64,000 nt of DNA from Lysobacterales bacterium. GTDB taxonomy: Bacteria > Pseudomonadota > Gammaproteobacteria > Xanthomonadales > SZUA-36. This document shows, piece by piece, positions 16,301 through 25,110 of this stretch. The stretch covers positions 20,492 to 84,491 of the forward strand of contig JABAAB010000089.1 in assembly GCA_014238945.1 (NCBI GenBank), read 5' to 3'. Under the pieces are notes generated by a model. It saw only the letters and a program-made list of their open reading frames with translations, was not told where the DNA came from and ran no database searches. How positions within the stretch are numbered: the first letter of the stretch is position 1; every line of letters begins with the position of its first letter. The translations under genes and the position numbers were made by a program.

Positions 16301-18768
16301 GCTGTGACCAGGTCAGGTCACCCACCATGCAGCTGACACCGACTTCCACCCTTACCTTGGAAAACAATTACGACATTGAAGCCAATTCAGGTCAGTGGTG
16401 GGATCGCGCCAACATCGGTGTGGTGGAGAATGGCAACCGTAGTGCCGTCAATCCCGACGGTGGGCGGCTGTACAACGCCTCCGGGGCCGGTGCCACCTGT
16501 GCCACAACAGGCCAGGAAGGCTGGGCAGACGTAAACAATACCTGGGGCCCAAGCAGTTGGACCGCTTCGGCACTTGGCTCAGTGGCTCTCGCTGGAACAC
16601 CGATACAGCTCGACGTTGCCTATGGCACGGACTTTTCTGTTGTTGGTCAGGGGTTCTGGTTTGACCAGGTCACAGTGACCGATATCGAACTGATTGTCGC
16701 TGACGCCCAATCCGACAGTTGTGTACTGGTGAATATCCCGCCAACGGTCACCATTGCGTCTCCGGCCGATGGAGCCACCATCGTAGAGGGTGCCAATATC
16801 AACTTCACCGGCAGTGCCTCAGATACGGAAGACGGTGACATCAGTGCCAATATTGATTGGTCCTCCAGCATTGATGGTCCCCTCGACACCGGTGCCAGCA
16901 TCAACGTGGCCAGTTTGAGTGTCGGTGTGCATACCATTGCGGCCGAGGTGACGGATTCGGGTGACCCCACAGCGATGCCCGAAATGGCATCGGATCAAAT
17001 AACCGTAACGATCATCGTTAACACGCCACCGACGGTGGAGATAACAGCCCCGGCCAATGGAACGGCCGTCGTAGAGGGCGCCAACATCAACTTCACCGGC
17101 AACGCAACGGACACTGAGGATGGAAACATCAGTGCAAACATCAGCTGGTCCTCCAGCATTGATGGTGCCCTCGGTGCCGGTGCCAGTATCAATACGGCAT
17201 CGCTGAGTGTCGGTGTGCATACGATCGATGCTGGTGTGACCGACTCCGGCGGTCTGTCTGATAGTGACCAGATCACGGTCACGGTCGTCACAAACACACC
17301 ACCTGCGGTGACCATCACGGATCCGGACAGCGGTTCGGATTTTAATCAAGGTGTCAATATCAACTTCACCGGCAACGCAACGGACGCTGAGGATGGAAAC
17401 ATCAATGCAAACATCAGCTGGTCCTCCAGCATTGATGGTGCCCTCGGTACCGGTGCCAGTATCAATACGGCATCGCTGAGTGTCGGTGTGCATTTGATCA
17501 ATGCAGATGTGACCGATTCCGGTGGACTGCCTGGAAACGATCAGATCACGGTAACGATTGTCGCAAACACACCACCTACGGTGGCCATCACGGCGCCTGC
17601 CAGCGGTTCGAATTTTGATGAAGGTGTCAATATCAACTTCACCGGCAGCGCAACGGACACTGAGGATGGAAACATCAGTGCAAACATCAGTTGGTCCTCC
17701 AGCATTGATGGTGCCCTCGGTACCGGTGCCAATATCAATACGGCATCGCTGAGTGTCGGTGTGCATTTGATCGATGCTGGTGTGACCGATTCCGGCGGAC
17801 TGCCTGGAAACGAACAGATCACGGTCACGGTGAACGCGCCACCTGCTGCGGACGTACATGTCGAGAACATTGTGACCGGTATCACGAATGCCCCAAGGGG
17901 CAGAAAATACGGTACCGCGAGCGTGACAATATACGACGAAAATGGAGTCCCTGTAAGCGCCGGTTACACGGTAACGGGTAACTTCTCCGGCTCATACAGC
18001 GATCCTGGAATGTCGGCCGTGACCAATGGCAGCGGGGTGGCCTTCATCGTCACTTCGAGCACCGCGAAGAAGAACATCGTGGTCAACTTCTGTGTCTCTG
18101 ATGTGACCGGGGCGCTCTCTTACGATCCCGGTGACAACGCTGACCCGGGTTATGGCTGCGCTGGAAACATGCCACCGACAGTGGCCATTTCGGCTCCGGC
18201 CAGCGGTTCGGATTTTAATCAAGGTGTCAATATCAACTTCACCGGCAACGCAACGGACACTGAGGATGGAAACATCAGTGCAAACATCAGCTGGTCCTCC
18301 AGCATTAATGGGGCCCTCGGTACCGGTGCCAGTATCAATACGGCATCGCTGAGTGTCGGTGTGCATACGATCGATGCTGATGTGACCGACTCCGGCGGTC
18401 TGTCTGCAAGTGACCAGATTACCGTCACGGTCAACCCACCTGCTGGATTAACAGACGTGCACGTTGAAGTCATTCAGACCGGCACCCAGGGTGTTGGTGG
18501 TGGCTTCAAGGCGGGTATAGCGACCGTGACCATATTTGGTGACAACGGCGCTCCCCAGGCTGGTTACACGGTCAGCGGAGAGTTCAGCGGGGACTTCAAT
18601 GAAACCCCACCAGCGGATGTCACCGGAGCCGATGGCAAAGTCACGTTTCAGACACTGGGCACCAAGAAGGGCAGGACCAATGTGTCCTTCTGCGTGAGCA
18701 ACGTATCCGGAACCGAGCCTTATGATAGCGGTGATAATCCAGACCCGGCTTTTGCCTGCACACCCTAG
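13309..18768 (+). CDS. Large secreted zinc metallopeptidase with Ig-like repeats
   Basis: About 1,819 residues. A long basic leader precedes a hydrophobic signal (GLKFLFLMTIFSGTLQA, residues ~65-82). An FTP/PepSY-like propeptide follows (~170-330). The catalytic part carries DHEWGHGLDDND (HEXXH, residue ~531) and a downstream GEGIADVYSAL Glu helix, as in the thermolysin/fungalysin clan. Then come a fibronectin-III-like region (~740-820), a beta-rich domain (~840-940), five ~91-residue Ig-like modules and two C-terminal domains with FCVSDV/FCVSNV and a last Cys. The start at 13309 is used because an earlier ATG lies inside the sigma-54 promoter. It probably degrades extracellular protein; the repeats likely bind surface or polysaccharide. 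Confidence 0.85.
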   Translation: MQAEKNAEQNREFVQRTRPVEMTVACATSHPGHDARRQISIPPARSGYFSPLFERLNRTHRQNRSCYGLKFLFLMTIFSGTLQAQVEPDRSGLGQAGFRVSELNIHNDFRLPGELPDQAAPAARTDLAVLGLSPNSGRVDVRGGRWANLMMSEPLLPGQGKGNRLGWANLGKKEPVNDAELAKAASEAFRGFVHAANREFRIDLAELANPGKVTLHENGQTIQIYVPRVHKGVSVRDSYLTATIKHGNMTVFGANNWGDINISVVPTISKGAALEAIQSHVGSYTINGSWRSSELQLIPLARGKNPKAVSFGKGYDYSLAWVIRPDFDGEQRHFEALVDAHTGQLLSFEDTNQYVATQRNANGGVLPVSNDGVSPDGIEHPGWPMPFEVVTTPGGPVTTDSGGNLPAPVDGNITSHLSGPYVNINDNCGAISLTSSGDIDFGSSTGTDCVTPGFGGAGNTHASRTGFHELNRIIEMGRSHLPSNTWLQQTLTSNMNINQSCNAFWGGGTVNFYRSGSGCANTGELAGVFDHEWGHGLDDNDAIPSIAGPSGEGIADVYSALRLNASCMGRNFTSNNCSGFGDPCLACTGVRDIDYLKRASGQPHDYSWSNANCGGSVHCTGAVYSEAIWSLWKRKLQAPPYNLDEHTAHEIVTRLTFIGGGNTGTWYSGSPPNGGCAATSGYMNYLAADDDNGDLSDGTPHMQAIFDAFNDQEIACTTPVVQDSGCAGSPVTAPVVVANPFDKSAMLSWGPVAGTSSYEVFRTDGVFGCDFGKTRVGHTTGTSFTDDGLQNGRDYFYVVIPKGGSSACFGPASSCTMVSPAAGPNVDIDPASSTLATLTGDGDTFIDNCEDATLTFDVNNTGLGSLTNVRITSVTSSSHPATIINTTFPAAVSPSTLAQGATGSGSFDFTAAGLVFGDTLVFEVTVTSDEIFPGVKTRTLTLTDAESDVQALSSKTWDFESGMDGWTLIDGTFNQTTAGGGANGSSGYLASSALIDERCDQVRSPTMQLTPTSTLTLENNYDIEANSGQWWDRANIGVVENGNRSAVNPDGGRLYNASGAGATCATTGQEGWADVNNTWGPSSWTASALGSVALAGTPIQLDVAYGTDFSVVGQGFWFDQVTVTDIELIVADAQSDSCVLVNIPPTVTIASPADGATIVEGANINFTGSASDTEDGDISANIDWSSSIDGPLDTGASINVASLSVGVHTIAAEVTDSGDPTAMPEMASDQITVTIIVNTPPTVEITAPANGTAVVEGANINFTGNATDTEDGNISANISWSSSIDGALGAGASINTASLSVGVHTIDAGVTDSGGLSDSDQITVTVVTNTPPAVTITDPDSGSDFNQGVNINFTGNATDAEDGNINANISWSSSIDGALGTGASINTASLSVGVHLINADVTDSGGLPGNDQITVTIVANTPPTVAITAPASGSNFDEGVNINFTGSATDTEDGNISANISWSSSIDGALGTGANINTASLSVGVHLIDAGVTDSGGLPGNEQITVTVNAPPAADVHVENIVTGITNAPRGRKYGTASVTIYDENGVPVSAGYTVTGNFSGSYSDPGMSAVTNGSGVAFIVTSSTAKKNIVVNFCVSDVTGALSYDPGDNADPGYGCAGNMPPTVAISAPASGSDFNQGVNINFTGNATDTEDGNISANISWSSSINGALGTGASINTASLSVGVHTIDADVTDSGGLSASDQITVTVNPPAGLTDVHVEVIQTGTQGVGGGFKAGIATVTIFGDNGAPQAGYTVSGEFSGDFNETPPADVTGADGKVTFQTLGTKKGRTNVSFCVSNVSGTEPYDSGDNPDPAFACTP
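16735..17838 (+). repeat. Four tandem 273-bp Ig-like modules
   Basis: Modules start at 16735, 17023, 17296 and 17569; the last three are each close to 273 bp. Their core (INFTGNATDTEDGNISANIS, WSSSIDGALGTGASINTASLS) is nearly identical at both DNA and protein level. Long identical stretches show recent duplication or gene conversion. They are prone to copy-number change and to assembly collapse. Confidence 0.85.
18169..18441 (+). repeat. Fifth Ig-like module, separated from the other four
   Basis: This module is almost identical to module 3 (17296-17568), including GSDFNQGVNINF, but it is inserted between the two C-terminal FCVSDV-type domains. The order (module, domain A at 17839-18165, module, domain B at 18442-18765) shows that module plus domain was duplicated as a unit. 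Confidence 0.8.
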
Positions 18769-18803
18769 CCGTTCACAGGCCGGGACGACAGGCACTTCGA
18801 TAC

Positions 18804-18835
18804 GGTCCAACCTCCCCTCCCGGGGAGGTTGGGCC
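18804..18835. terminator. Strong hairpin between convergent genes
   Basis: CCAACCTCCCC-TCCC-GGGGAGGTTGG is a perfect 11-bp stem, extended by three more pairs (one G-T) to 14 bp. It lies 36 bases after the metallopeptidase stop and 79 bases from the convergent GT-C gene. No T-run follows on either strand, so it may protect RNA ends rather than terminate transcription. Confidence 0.5.
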
Positions 18836-18913
18836 ACCTGCATTAAGACCATGCACACTGAATGATCGGGTTGATGCAGAATCACATCATGTAGGCATAG
18901 AGTACGCGCCCGT

Positions 18914-20701
18914 TCAGTTGACTCGCAATTGTCGTTCCTGATAGTCCATACCTGGGAAAGGCTCGACCACACCGACTTCCTGCCCGTCCAGGTTAATCAC
19001 GGGATCTGACAACCAGCGGGTGCCTTCAATGGCGATCAAAATCAGCGCGAAAATGCAACTTAGACGGAGCCATTTTTGGACATTCGTGTGGATGGTATCC
19101 GGATGGGTGAGTCTCAATACCCGGGGCAGTCCCCGTACAGCAACCAGGCCAACAAGCAGCGCAAACACGGGCATCACCACGGCCCCTTCACGGGCGTAGC
19201 CATAAAATCCCAGGGTAGTGATGACCTTCGTTGAGAGCAATAATATCCACGGAATCAACGCCTCCTCCCGACGACCGATCCATAACCCCCACAACAGCGC
19301 AGCCAGTGCGGCCCAGCGCCACAGGGAGACAAATGCACTTCCTTCGGGCACCACCAGATCGACCACGCCCCTGGTTCCGAAAAGCCCCAATGGCAGGTTG
19401 TAACCGCTGAAGCCCATCGTCATCCCTGACCAGAACCGTTGAACCTTGCTCATTACCAGCGACACGAAATCACCGGGATGATGCCTGATCCAGTCCCAAC
19501 CCAGACGGTATCCGTGATTCACGATTTCCAGGTGGGGCGGGTAGCTGAGCGTTAACTCGGGAGGAGGAAGACCGCTGATCAGATACTCCGGGTAGCGTGT
19601 TGAGCCACCATCCAGAGGAGGCGGTGCATCCAGCGGGCCCCGGCTGAAGCCGCCGGTAGCATGTGGATTATTGGCGAGATAGAAATTGAGCCCGCCGTAA
19701 ATTGAAACAAAGGGATATTCAGCGATTGCTTCGGGGCGTGAACCAAATGCCTCCTCGATGACATTAAAGTCCCGGCCCGTCACCTCCAAACCACCCCGCC
19801 AGGCAACCGTGGCGGCAACGAAGTTTGCCATCGGGCGTTGGCTGAACACGGGGAGGGCCTCCCTTTCCCGGTCCGCATCTGCGCTCCATTCGAGATATCC
19901 CAGGGCTTGTTCCAACTGGAGATATGCCTGATCGGTCGCCCTGCTTAACTGAAGCGGCTGCAGGTTGAACCGCTCGATCTGCGACCAGGTATGCAGATGC
20001 CAGGGGATCAGGGGTGCCACGAACAGTGCCAGCATCAGTCCAGTCCGAGCAAGGCACCGCTTCCAGCCAATTGACCCGCCAGGGTTCTTCATCCAGACCC
20101 AGAGCAACCAGACCGACACCATCCCAAAGAACAGCACATGTTCAACACGAATCAGGCAAGCCAGGCCATTGAGTGATGACCACAACAGGAGGGTATGCCA
20201 TTTTGGCTGGGCTCGTAGCGGCTTCCAAACCGTGAGGCTGGCAATAACCAACAGCAAATAGGGTGTTTCGTTGTTGGGCGATGTTGACAGGATGATCATC
20301 GCGGTCGAGGCCGCCGCAACAAATGCCGCCACGGTCGCAACTCTGAGGCCGAATGACTGAATGACCGCATAAAAGAACAGTACGGCCGTTACTGCCCCCA
20401 TAAGACACCAGATCAGCCGCAGAAACAAAAACCCGCTTTGTTGACCATTCCAAATGGATGCGACCAGGTAGGCCACCCCGGGCGGTCTCAGTGGCAACCC
20501 AAAATCATATGATTCGGAAGCCTTGATGGCCTGTGCGTAGCTTAACCAGGTGGGCGTATCCCCCTTGTAATAAGGACTGAAAGGACCGGTTGCATCCGGG
20601 GTGGCATCGAGAAAAAGAACCCGCAATGCAAATGCCAGCACAAATATAACGATACCAGGCCACAGCACCCGGCCTGACCACTTTTGCTCTAGATTCGACA
20701 T
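18914..20701 (-). CDS. GT-C (family 39-like) membrane glycosyltransferase
   Basis: A 595-residue polytopic protein with about 11-12 membrane segments and long periplasmic loops. After the first helix comes DATPDATGPFSPYYKGDTPTW, placing acidic residues in the first periplasmic loop as in GT39/ArnT-like enzymes. These use polyprenyl-phosphate sugars to glycosylate lipids, proteins or polymers in the periplasm. A later segment with STSPNNETPYLLLVIASL matches the usual fourth or fifth helix. The ATG at 20701 is used; AAGGAGG lies about 16 bases upstream, so the TTG immediately before it is also possible. It stands at the edge of the polysaccharide locus. Confidence 0.8.
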   Translation of the reverse strand: MSNLEQKWSGRVLWPGIVIFVLAFALRVLFLDATPDATGPFSPYYKGDTPTWLSYAQAIKASESYDFGLPLRPPGVAYLVASIWNGQQSGFLFLRLIWCLMGAVTAVLFFYAVIQSFGLRVATVAAFVAAASTAMIILSTSPNNETPYLLLVIASLTVWKPLRAQPKWHTLLLWSSLNGLACLIRVEHVLFFGMVSVWLLWVWMKNPGGSIGWKRCLARTGLMLALFVAPLIPWHLHTWSQIERFNLQPLQLSRATDQAYLQLEQALGYLEWSADADREREALPVFSQRPMANFVAATVAWRGGLEVTGRDFNVIEEAFGSRPEAIAEYPFVSIYGGLNFYLANNPHATGGFSRGPLDAPPPLDGGSTRYPEYLISGLPPPELTLSYPPHLEIVNHGYRLGWDWIRHHPGDFVSLVMSKVQRFWSGMTMGFSGYNLPLGLFGTRGVVDLVVPEGSAFVSLWRWAALAALLWGLWIGRREEALIPWILLLSTKVITTLGFYGYAREGAVVMPVFALLVGLVAVRGLPRVLRLTHPDTIHTNVQKWLRLSCIFALILIAIEGTRWLSDPVINLDGQEVGVVEPFPGMDYQERQLRVN

Positions 20702-21165
20702 CAATGGATATGGATATCCTCCTTCGATAATATAATTTCCACTCGCTCCTTTGCTGGCTGATTCTCATCCTGATACCACCCGGAAGGATAATCAGAGGAC
20801 CACTCAGCGCATACAGAATTTCTCATAACGAGTAGAAAGGTAATGACCAAAAATTCATTCTAGTCGAAATCGAGTCACTGTGTGGTTCGCGGTTGCTTGC
20901 TCCTTTCTTCAGCATGCGCTTGCAAATTCATGTTTGTTTTCCCCTTGTATGGCCCCCCGGTCATTGCAGCTTTGCGATCTCACTGCCCAATGCTGGTGTT
21001 GAATAATAAACCTGGATGACTTGCTGGCTTCATTACATCCTGTATTCCAAGACCACCGGGGGTACGAGCCCTGCAGACACCCACCATGCCGCCTGTGGAA
21101 GTATGGCACCCCAATAATAATTACTAGTGATACGATAACTGGTCCAAATCTTCTGAAACCATGCA
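20702..21165. other. Divergent intergenic region, 464 bp
   Basis: This gap separates the leftward GT-C gene and the rightward Rieske gene. I see no ORF with coding character, no sigma-54 match and no riboswitch or tRNA. It must hold promoters for both genes, but no convincing -35/-10 pair was found. Confidence 0.5.
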
Positions 21166-22287
21166 ATGACACCATCAACCAGCATCACCACTGACGGATT
21201 GCCGCTACCCGGTACTGCTTTTATCGACGAAGACATTTATTCCAAGGAACGCAGGGTCCTGTTCAATAAAAAATGGATCAGCATCACCGTGGGGCAGGTG
21301 GTACCGGAGCCCGGCGATGTCTTCCCTTGCACCATCGCGGGTCTTGCCCTGCTGGTTGTGCGGGACAGGGACCATTCCATCCATGTTTACTACAATATGT
21401 GCCGCCACCGGGGTGCCCTGTTGGTAGACCAGGCATGCAAGACAAAATCGGGCCTGATCACCTGTCCCTATCACGCCTGGAGTTTCAAACTGAATGGCGA
21501 CTTATTCAGGGCGCCCTATTTCTTCAAGGACGAGGAGAACACACAACCCGATGAAGTTACCCGTGCAGGGCTGGGGTTGATCAAACTCAGATCGGTTGTG
21601 TGGCGCGATATCGTTTTTGTCGATGTTAACGGTAAAGCTGATGACTTCGAAAATTTCATACAACCCATTGATGAGCGTCTTCAGGACTGGAGCGCAGCGG
21701 AAATCCAGTCCCTGGCCAGCCGTGAATACCGGATCAATGCCAACTGGAAACTGGCCGCCGAGAATTTCCTTGATGGTTACCACCTGCCCAAGGTTCATCC
21801 ACAGCTCGGTGGTGGAATGGCAGGTGCGCTGCTGGCGGAAGACCTGGTCCTCAGCGAGGAAATCTTCGGTTTTGTCATGCCCGGTGGCTACGGCCCCGGT
21901 ACCCGGAGAGATGAGGAAGAAACAGCGGTGTTCAAGAGTCTTCCGGCAGAAAAGCTCCTGTACATTGAGGTGTACTGCATATTTCCCAATACCCTGATTC
22001 TGGTTGAGTGTGATTTCCAACAGGTGATCACGCTGCGACCACAGGGTGCGGGTATCACGCATGAAACATTTGCTGATTACGTGCCCGGCCAGCCCTCCAG
22101 TGAAGAGGAAAAAATGGAAATGATAGCGTTCTCACAGGGCGTCAATGACCAGGACGAAACCCTGCTCAACAGGTTACAGTTGTCCCGCTCAATGGACATT
22201 GCCGATAAAACCCACATGTCCAGTGCCTGGGACCAATCCCCAGCCCGATTCCAGCAAACCTGGTTGCGACACATGTCGAAGTCGTAG
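21166..22287 (+). CDS. Rieske non-haem iron oxygenase, alpha subunit
   Basis: A 373-residue soluble oxygenase. The Rieske 2Fe-2S ligands are Cys79-x-His81 and Cys100-x-x-His103 (CRHRG, CPYHAW). The mononuclear iron site shows NWKLAAENFLDGYHLPKVHP with bridging Asp203 and ligands His206 and His211. The third carboxylate is probably in the region near QDE (residues ~325-330). Relatives hydroxylate aromatic acids or demethylate quaternary amines such as carnitine, betaine or choline. No reductase or ferredoxin partner is adjacent. It is a single gene between leftward polysaccharide genes and may have been inserted there. The substrate is unknown. Confidence 0.88.
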   Translation: MTPSTSITTDGLPLPGTAFIDEDIYSKERRVLFNKKWISITVGQVVPEPGDVFPCTIAGLALLVVRDRDHSIHVYYNMCRHRGALLVDQACKTKSGLITCPYHAWSFKLNGDLFRAPYFFKDEENTQPDEVTRAGLGLIKLRSVVWRDIVFVDVNGKADDFENFIQPIDERLQDWSAAEIQSLASREYRINANWKLAAENFLDGYHLPKVHPQLGGGMAGALLAEDLVLSEEIFGFVMPGGYGPGTRRDEEETAVFKSLPAEKLLYIEVYCIFPNTLILVECDFQQVITLRPQGAGITHETFADYVPGQPSSEEEKMEMIAFSQGVNDQDETLLNRLQLSRSMDIADKTHMSSAWDQSPARFQQTWLRHMSKS

Positions 22288-22311
22288 CATCCTGTGGACC
22301 CCACAGGATGC
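22287..22311. terminator. Hairpin after the Rieske gene
   Basis: GCATCCTGTGG-ACC-CCACAGGATGC is a perfect 11-bp stem starting on the last base of the stop codon. No T-run follows. It separates the Rieske gene from the convergent glycosyltransferase gene. Confidence 0.5.
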
Positions 22312-22397
22312 CGCGGGGAGACAATTGGGAAACTAACTGACGGTATTTATCCTGGCGTCGAATGCTCCTGTTGCATTGGACACCAATTGAATTCCAG

Positions 22398-23963
22398 CTA
22401 GGTTTGCATAAGAGGGCCATACTGACGAGGCCCTTTGGTTCCGCACCTGGGTTGTTTGTTTGTAGAAATATTAATGGAATCCAGCATCAAAAGTTTCCTG
22501 TCCGGATCCACGAATGTAATTTTCCGGTTTCCATACCTGCGTATTCCATCCAGCAGGTAGACCAGGGCAGCATTATCCACCTTGTCCACACAGTCAAAAT
22601 GAATCCTCACGGGCCGGAAATCAACGGAATCGGTTTGAAACCCAAATGGGTCATTTACCAGGGTTGTACTGGTCAGGTTACCCTGTGGATAGATATTGAG
22701 GCTATCGTTGCCTGTCTCACCACTACGCCAAATCGTCAGGTCCGGATCAAATCCGAGTTTTCTGGGCAATATCTGTGACAGGGCTTCATCAGAATAATTA
22801 ATATCCAGGCCATCAAAGGCGCGCATGATCTTAAGATGCCTTCTGACTTTTGGCGAAATACCGTATATGAAATTTTGTCTCTGACATTCCTGCAGAGAAG
22901 TAAGCAGACGTATGAGTCTTGCCAGAGCCGTGGATTCGATACGTGCCACTGAAGAGAAATTGAAAATAATCATCTCCTGCCAGTGATTATGGCAAAAATC
23001 GATTACACTCGATATTTCCAAGGCTTGGACGTTCTTCTGAAGATGAACACAGTGGACAATATCGCCATGGTTATTTTGTAGCTTTTGAATCTTTGCATTC
23101 GTCCTGAGTGAACTGATTGGCCTCCTCATAATTTCTTTCATCACCAAAGGCGGCAGCACCAGCAGGCCAAATTTGACCAGCCCTTCTGCATATCGTTTCC
23201 ACAGTCGTTTTGGTTCCTGCATGCACCGGAATATCCATTCCAAACCGGATGATTGCATCCAATGGGGTGCACGTTTAACAGTACCTGCAAGAAACGACAG
23301 TGTTCCTCCAATGCCGATACTCACTGGGACATCCAGGTTGTAGCGGTTCCGTTCAAACCAGATTTCCTGTTTCGGATTTCCCAGGGCGAGTAAGAGAATA
23401 TCGGGTTTGGCCCGATTTATTCTGTCGACAATGGCCTGGTCACTTTCTGCTGCATTTACCAGCCCGTCACCGCCAATATGTATGTAAGGTGAATCCGCAC
23501 CTGCAATTTTCAGACCCGGGTACTTGTTCACAAGGGAACGTACTGCTTGCCTCGCGGTGTCCCTGTCCGAACCCAGCATGAAGATGCTGTGACCCTTGAT
23601 GGCCGCATATTCTGCCAACGAAGGGACCAGGTCTGCACCCGTCACCCGTTGTTTCAAAGACTGTCCGGTGAGTTTGCTCAACAGGACCAGCGGTGCACCG
23701 TCTGCTACCACCAGGTCCGCCTTGCGTAATATTCGGAGGAGTTCAGGATCCCGAATCTGATTTGGCCATACACCCATCGCATTGACAATGAAGTCAACAT
23801 TAATCGTAGCCACGTTTTGGGCCTTCTTCCGCTTCTTGTATCCAGTGATCATCCGGCCAATGCGCTTGACCGCTTCATCAAGCGTGACGTTGTCCACCGG
23901 CACGCCGATAAGTACCGCTGCATTTTTACGACAGTTAATTTTGGGATGGGTATCAATTGACAT
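22398..23963 (-). CDS. WecG/TagA/CpsF glycosyltransferase fused to two STAS-like domains
   Basis: A 521-residue protein. Residues ~15-260 are a GT26 (WecG/TagA/CpsF) glycosyltransferase that transfers a sugar to an undecaprenyl-linked acceptor: TINVDFIVNAMG, RVTGADLVPSLAEYA, LGNPKQEIWFERN and GIGGTLSFLAG are all present. The rest is not part of that family. Residues ~315-410 (VHLQKNVQALEISSVIDF, FNFSSVARIESTALARLIRLL) read as a STAS domain. Residues ~455-505 (IHFDCVDKVDNAALVYLLDGI, KITFVDPDRKLLMLDSINI) read as a second, partial one. STAS domains sense or bind regulatory partners, so sugar transfer may be controlled. The start is ATG after TTAGGAA. It is the last gene of the leftward operon. 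Confidence 0.85.
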   Translation of the reverse strand: MSIDTHPKINCRKNAAVLIGVPVDNVTLDEAVKRIGRMITGYKKRKKAQNVATINVDFIVNAMGVWPNQIRDPELLRILRKADLVVADGAPLVLLSKLTGQSLKQRVTGADLVPSLAEYAAIKGHSIFMLGSDRDTARQAVRSLVNKYPGLKIAGADSPYIHIGGDGLVNAAESDQAIVDRINRAKPDILLLALGNPKQEIWFERNRYNLDVPVSIGIGGTLSFLAGTVKRAPHWMQSSGLEWIFRCMQEPKRLWKRYAEGLVKFGLLVLPPLVMKEIMRRPISSLRTNAKIQKLQNNHGDIVHCVHLQKNVQALEISSVIDFCHNHWQEMIIFNFSSVARIESTALARLIRLLTSLQECQRQNFIYGISPKVRRHLKIMRAFDGLDINYSDEALSQILPRKLGFDPDLTIWRSGETGNDSLNIYPQGNLTSTTLVNDPFGFQTDSVDFRPVRIHFDCVDKVDNAALVYLLDGIRRYGNRKITFVDPDRKLLMLDSINISTNKQPRCGTKGPRQYGPLMQT

Positions 23964-24198
23964 GTTTTTCCTAATTTGATTTACTCGTAGGCTATTAGAT
24001 GCAATAGTCGTGCCGAATCCCGAAACCAATGGGTGGCGGGCCTCCCAGGCAGAGAAGGCCCCTTACGCCGTTTTAAGAATGCAAACTGCGAAGCAAGTTG
24101 ATAAAAGTGGAATTCAATTAAATTACCTGTCCAGAACCATTGGTCTGTCGGTACTGACCGGGAGAAGTCAGTGTTGCTCCGGGGTGATCCCGGCGGGG

Positions 24199-25101
24199 CT
24201 ATTTATAATTTTTCAGCTCGTTACGGACTTTCTTAAGGACCAGCCTCAGACAGATCGAAAATACTGAAATAAGCACGCATCCAAGCATGACCAGAATCGT
24301 GATTCGTTTTCGGGAAGGACTGAATCTGTCAATTGGCTTATAGGCGTAATCCAATATCTCAACTGCAAATTCTGTCTTTGATTCAGCCAGCATCATCACA
24401 GCCATTTGGGCTTCTATCAGCCGGTAAATCGACTTTTGCATCGCTACAATTTCAGTACTCTCGGCCTGCTTGAGCAGGTACTCACGTTTCATTGCCGCCT
24501 CTTCCAGAGCCCGGGATCTCATAAAAAGGTTAAATTCTTCAACATACTGATTTGCCCACCGGTAGGCCAGATCAGGATCGGAAAAGCGAATTCGAACCGA
24601 CAGAAAATCAGTTTTTGGGTCGTGGTCAATGAAGCGGACATTTTCATGAAACTGTGAAAACACGGCATCACTGTCTGGTTTTGGACCAATCCAGCGTTGT
24701 TCGTTTTCGCTCCACAATTTCGGATACAGCTGCCTGGCGACACCGGCATTTTCAATAAAAATCTCGGTAAAAGTTCGGGAACGCATTTTTGCCATAATGA
24801 CAGCACGCTGGTTATCACTGATGGTGTCAAGAATGAACCCGTGTTCAACCAGGGTGATGACTTCAGGTGCCCGGCGATTATCAGGAGAGACACCTCCCGG
24901 ATCACTGTGTTCGACTACGATAATGCGGGTGATTCCTTCGAATTTCTCCGACGCAAGATAGGTCGCAGCATAGACACTGATTCCCGTCAGCAAGGTGAGC
25001 AACACGACCCGGTAACGATATCGGATGATCTCAAATACGAACTCCAGCAGATCTACCTGCGCTTCGACACCCGGAGTAATACTGGCTTCCATGGTACTCA
25101 T
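24199..25101 (-). CDS. Wzz-type chain-length determinant / copolymerase
   Basis: A 300-residue inner-membrane protein with the PCP topology: a helix at ~33-50 (VVLLTLLTGISVYAATYLA), a long periplasmic region with helical stretches (~180-235), and a second helix at ~270-290. No cytoplasmic kinase domain follows, so it is a PCP-1-like or PCP-2 form without tyrosine kinase. It sets polymer length and links Wzy to the outer-membrane exporter. It lies 9 bases downstream of the SLBB gene and 235 bases before the WecG-STAS gene, in one operon. Confidence 0.85.
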   Translation of the reverse strand: MSTMEASITPGVEAQVDLLEFVFEIIRYRYRVVLLTLLTGISVYAATYLASEKFEGITRIIVVEHSDPGGVSPDNRRAPEVITLVEHGFILDTISDNQRAVIMAKMRSRTFTEIFIENAGVARQLYPKLWSENEQRWIGPKPDSDAVFSQFHENVRFIDHDPKTDFLSVRIRFSDPDLAYRWANQYVEEFNLFMRSRALEEAAMKREYLLKQAESTEIVAMQKSIYRLIEAQMAVMMLAESKTEFAVEILDYAYKPIDRFSPSRKRITILVMLGCVLISVFSICLRLVLKKVRNELKNYK

Positions 25102-25110
25102 GCATTTCTC

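Noticed and set aside
16819..17885. Long leftward ORFs opposite the Ig-like modules
   Set aside because: They arise from the repetitive coding strand; their repeats mirror the sense modules.
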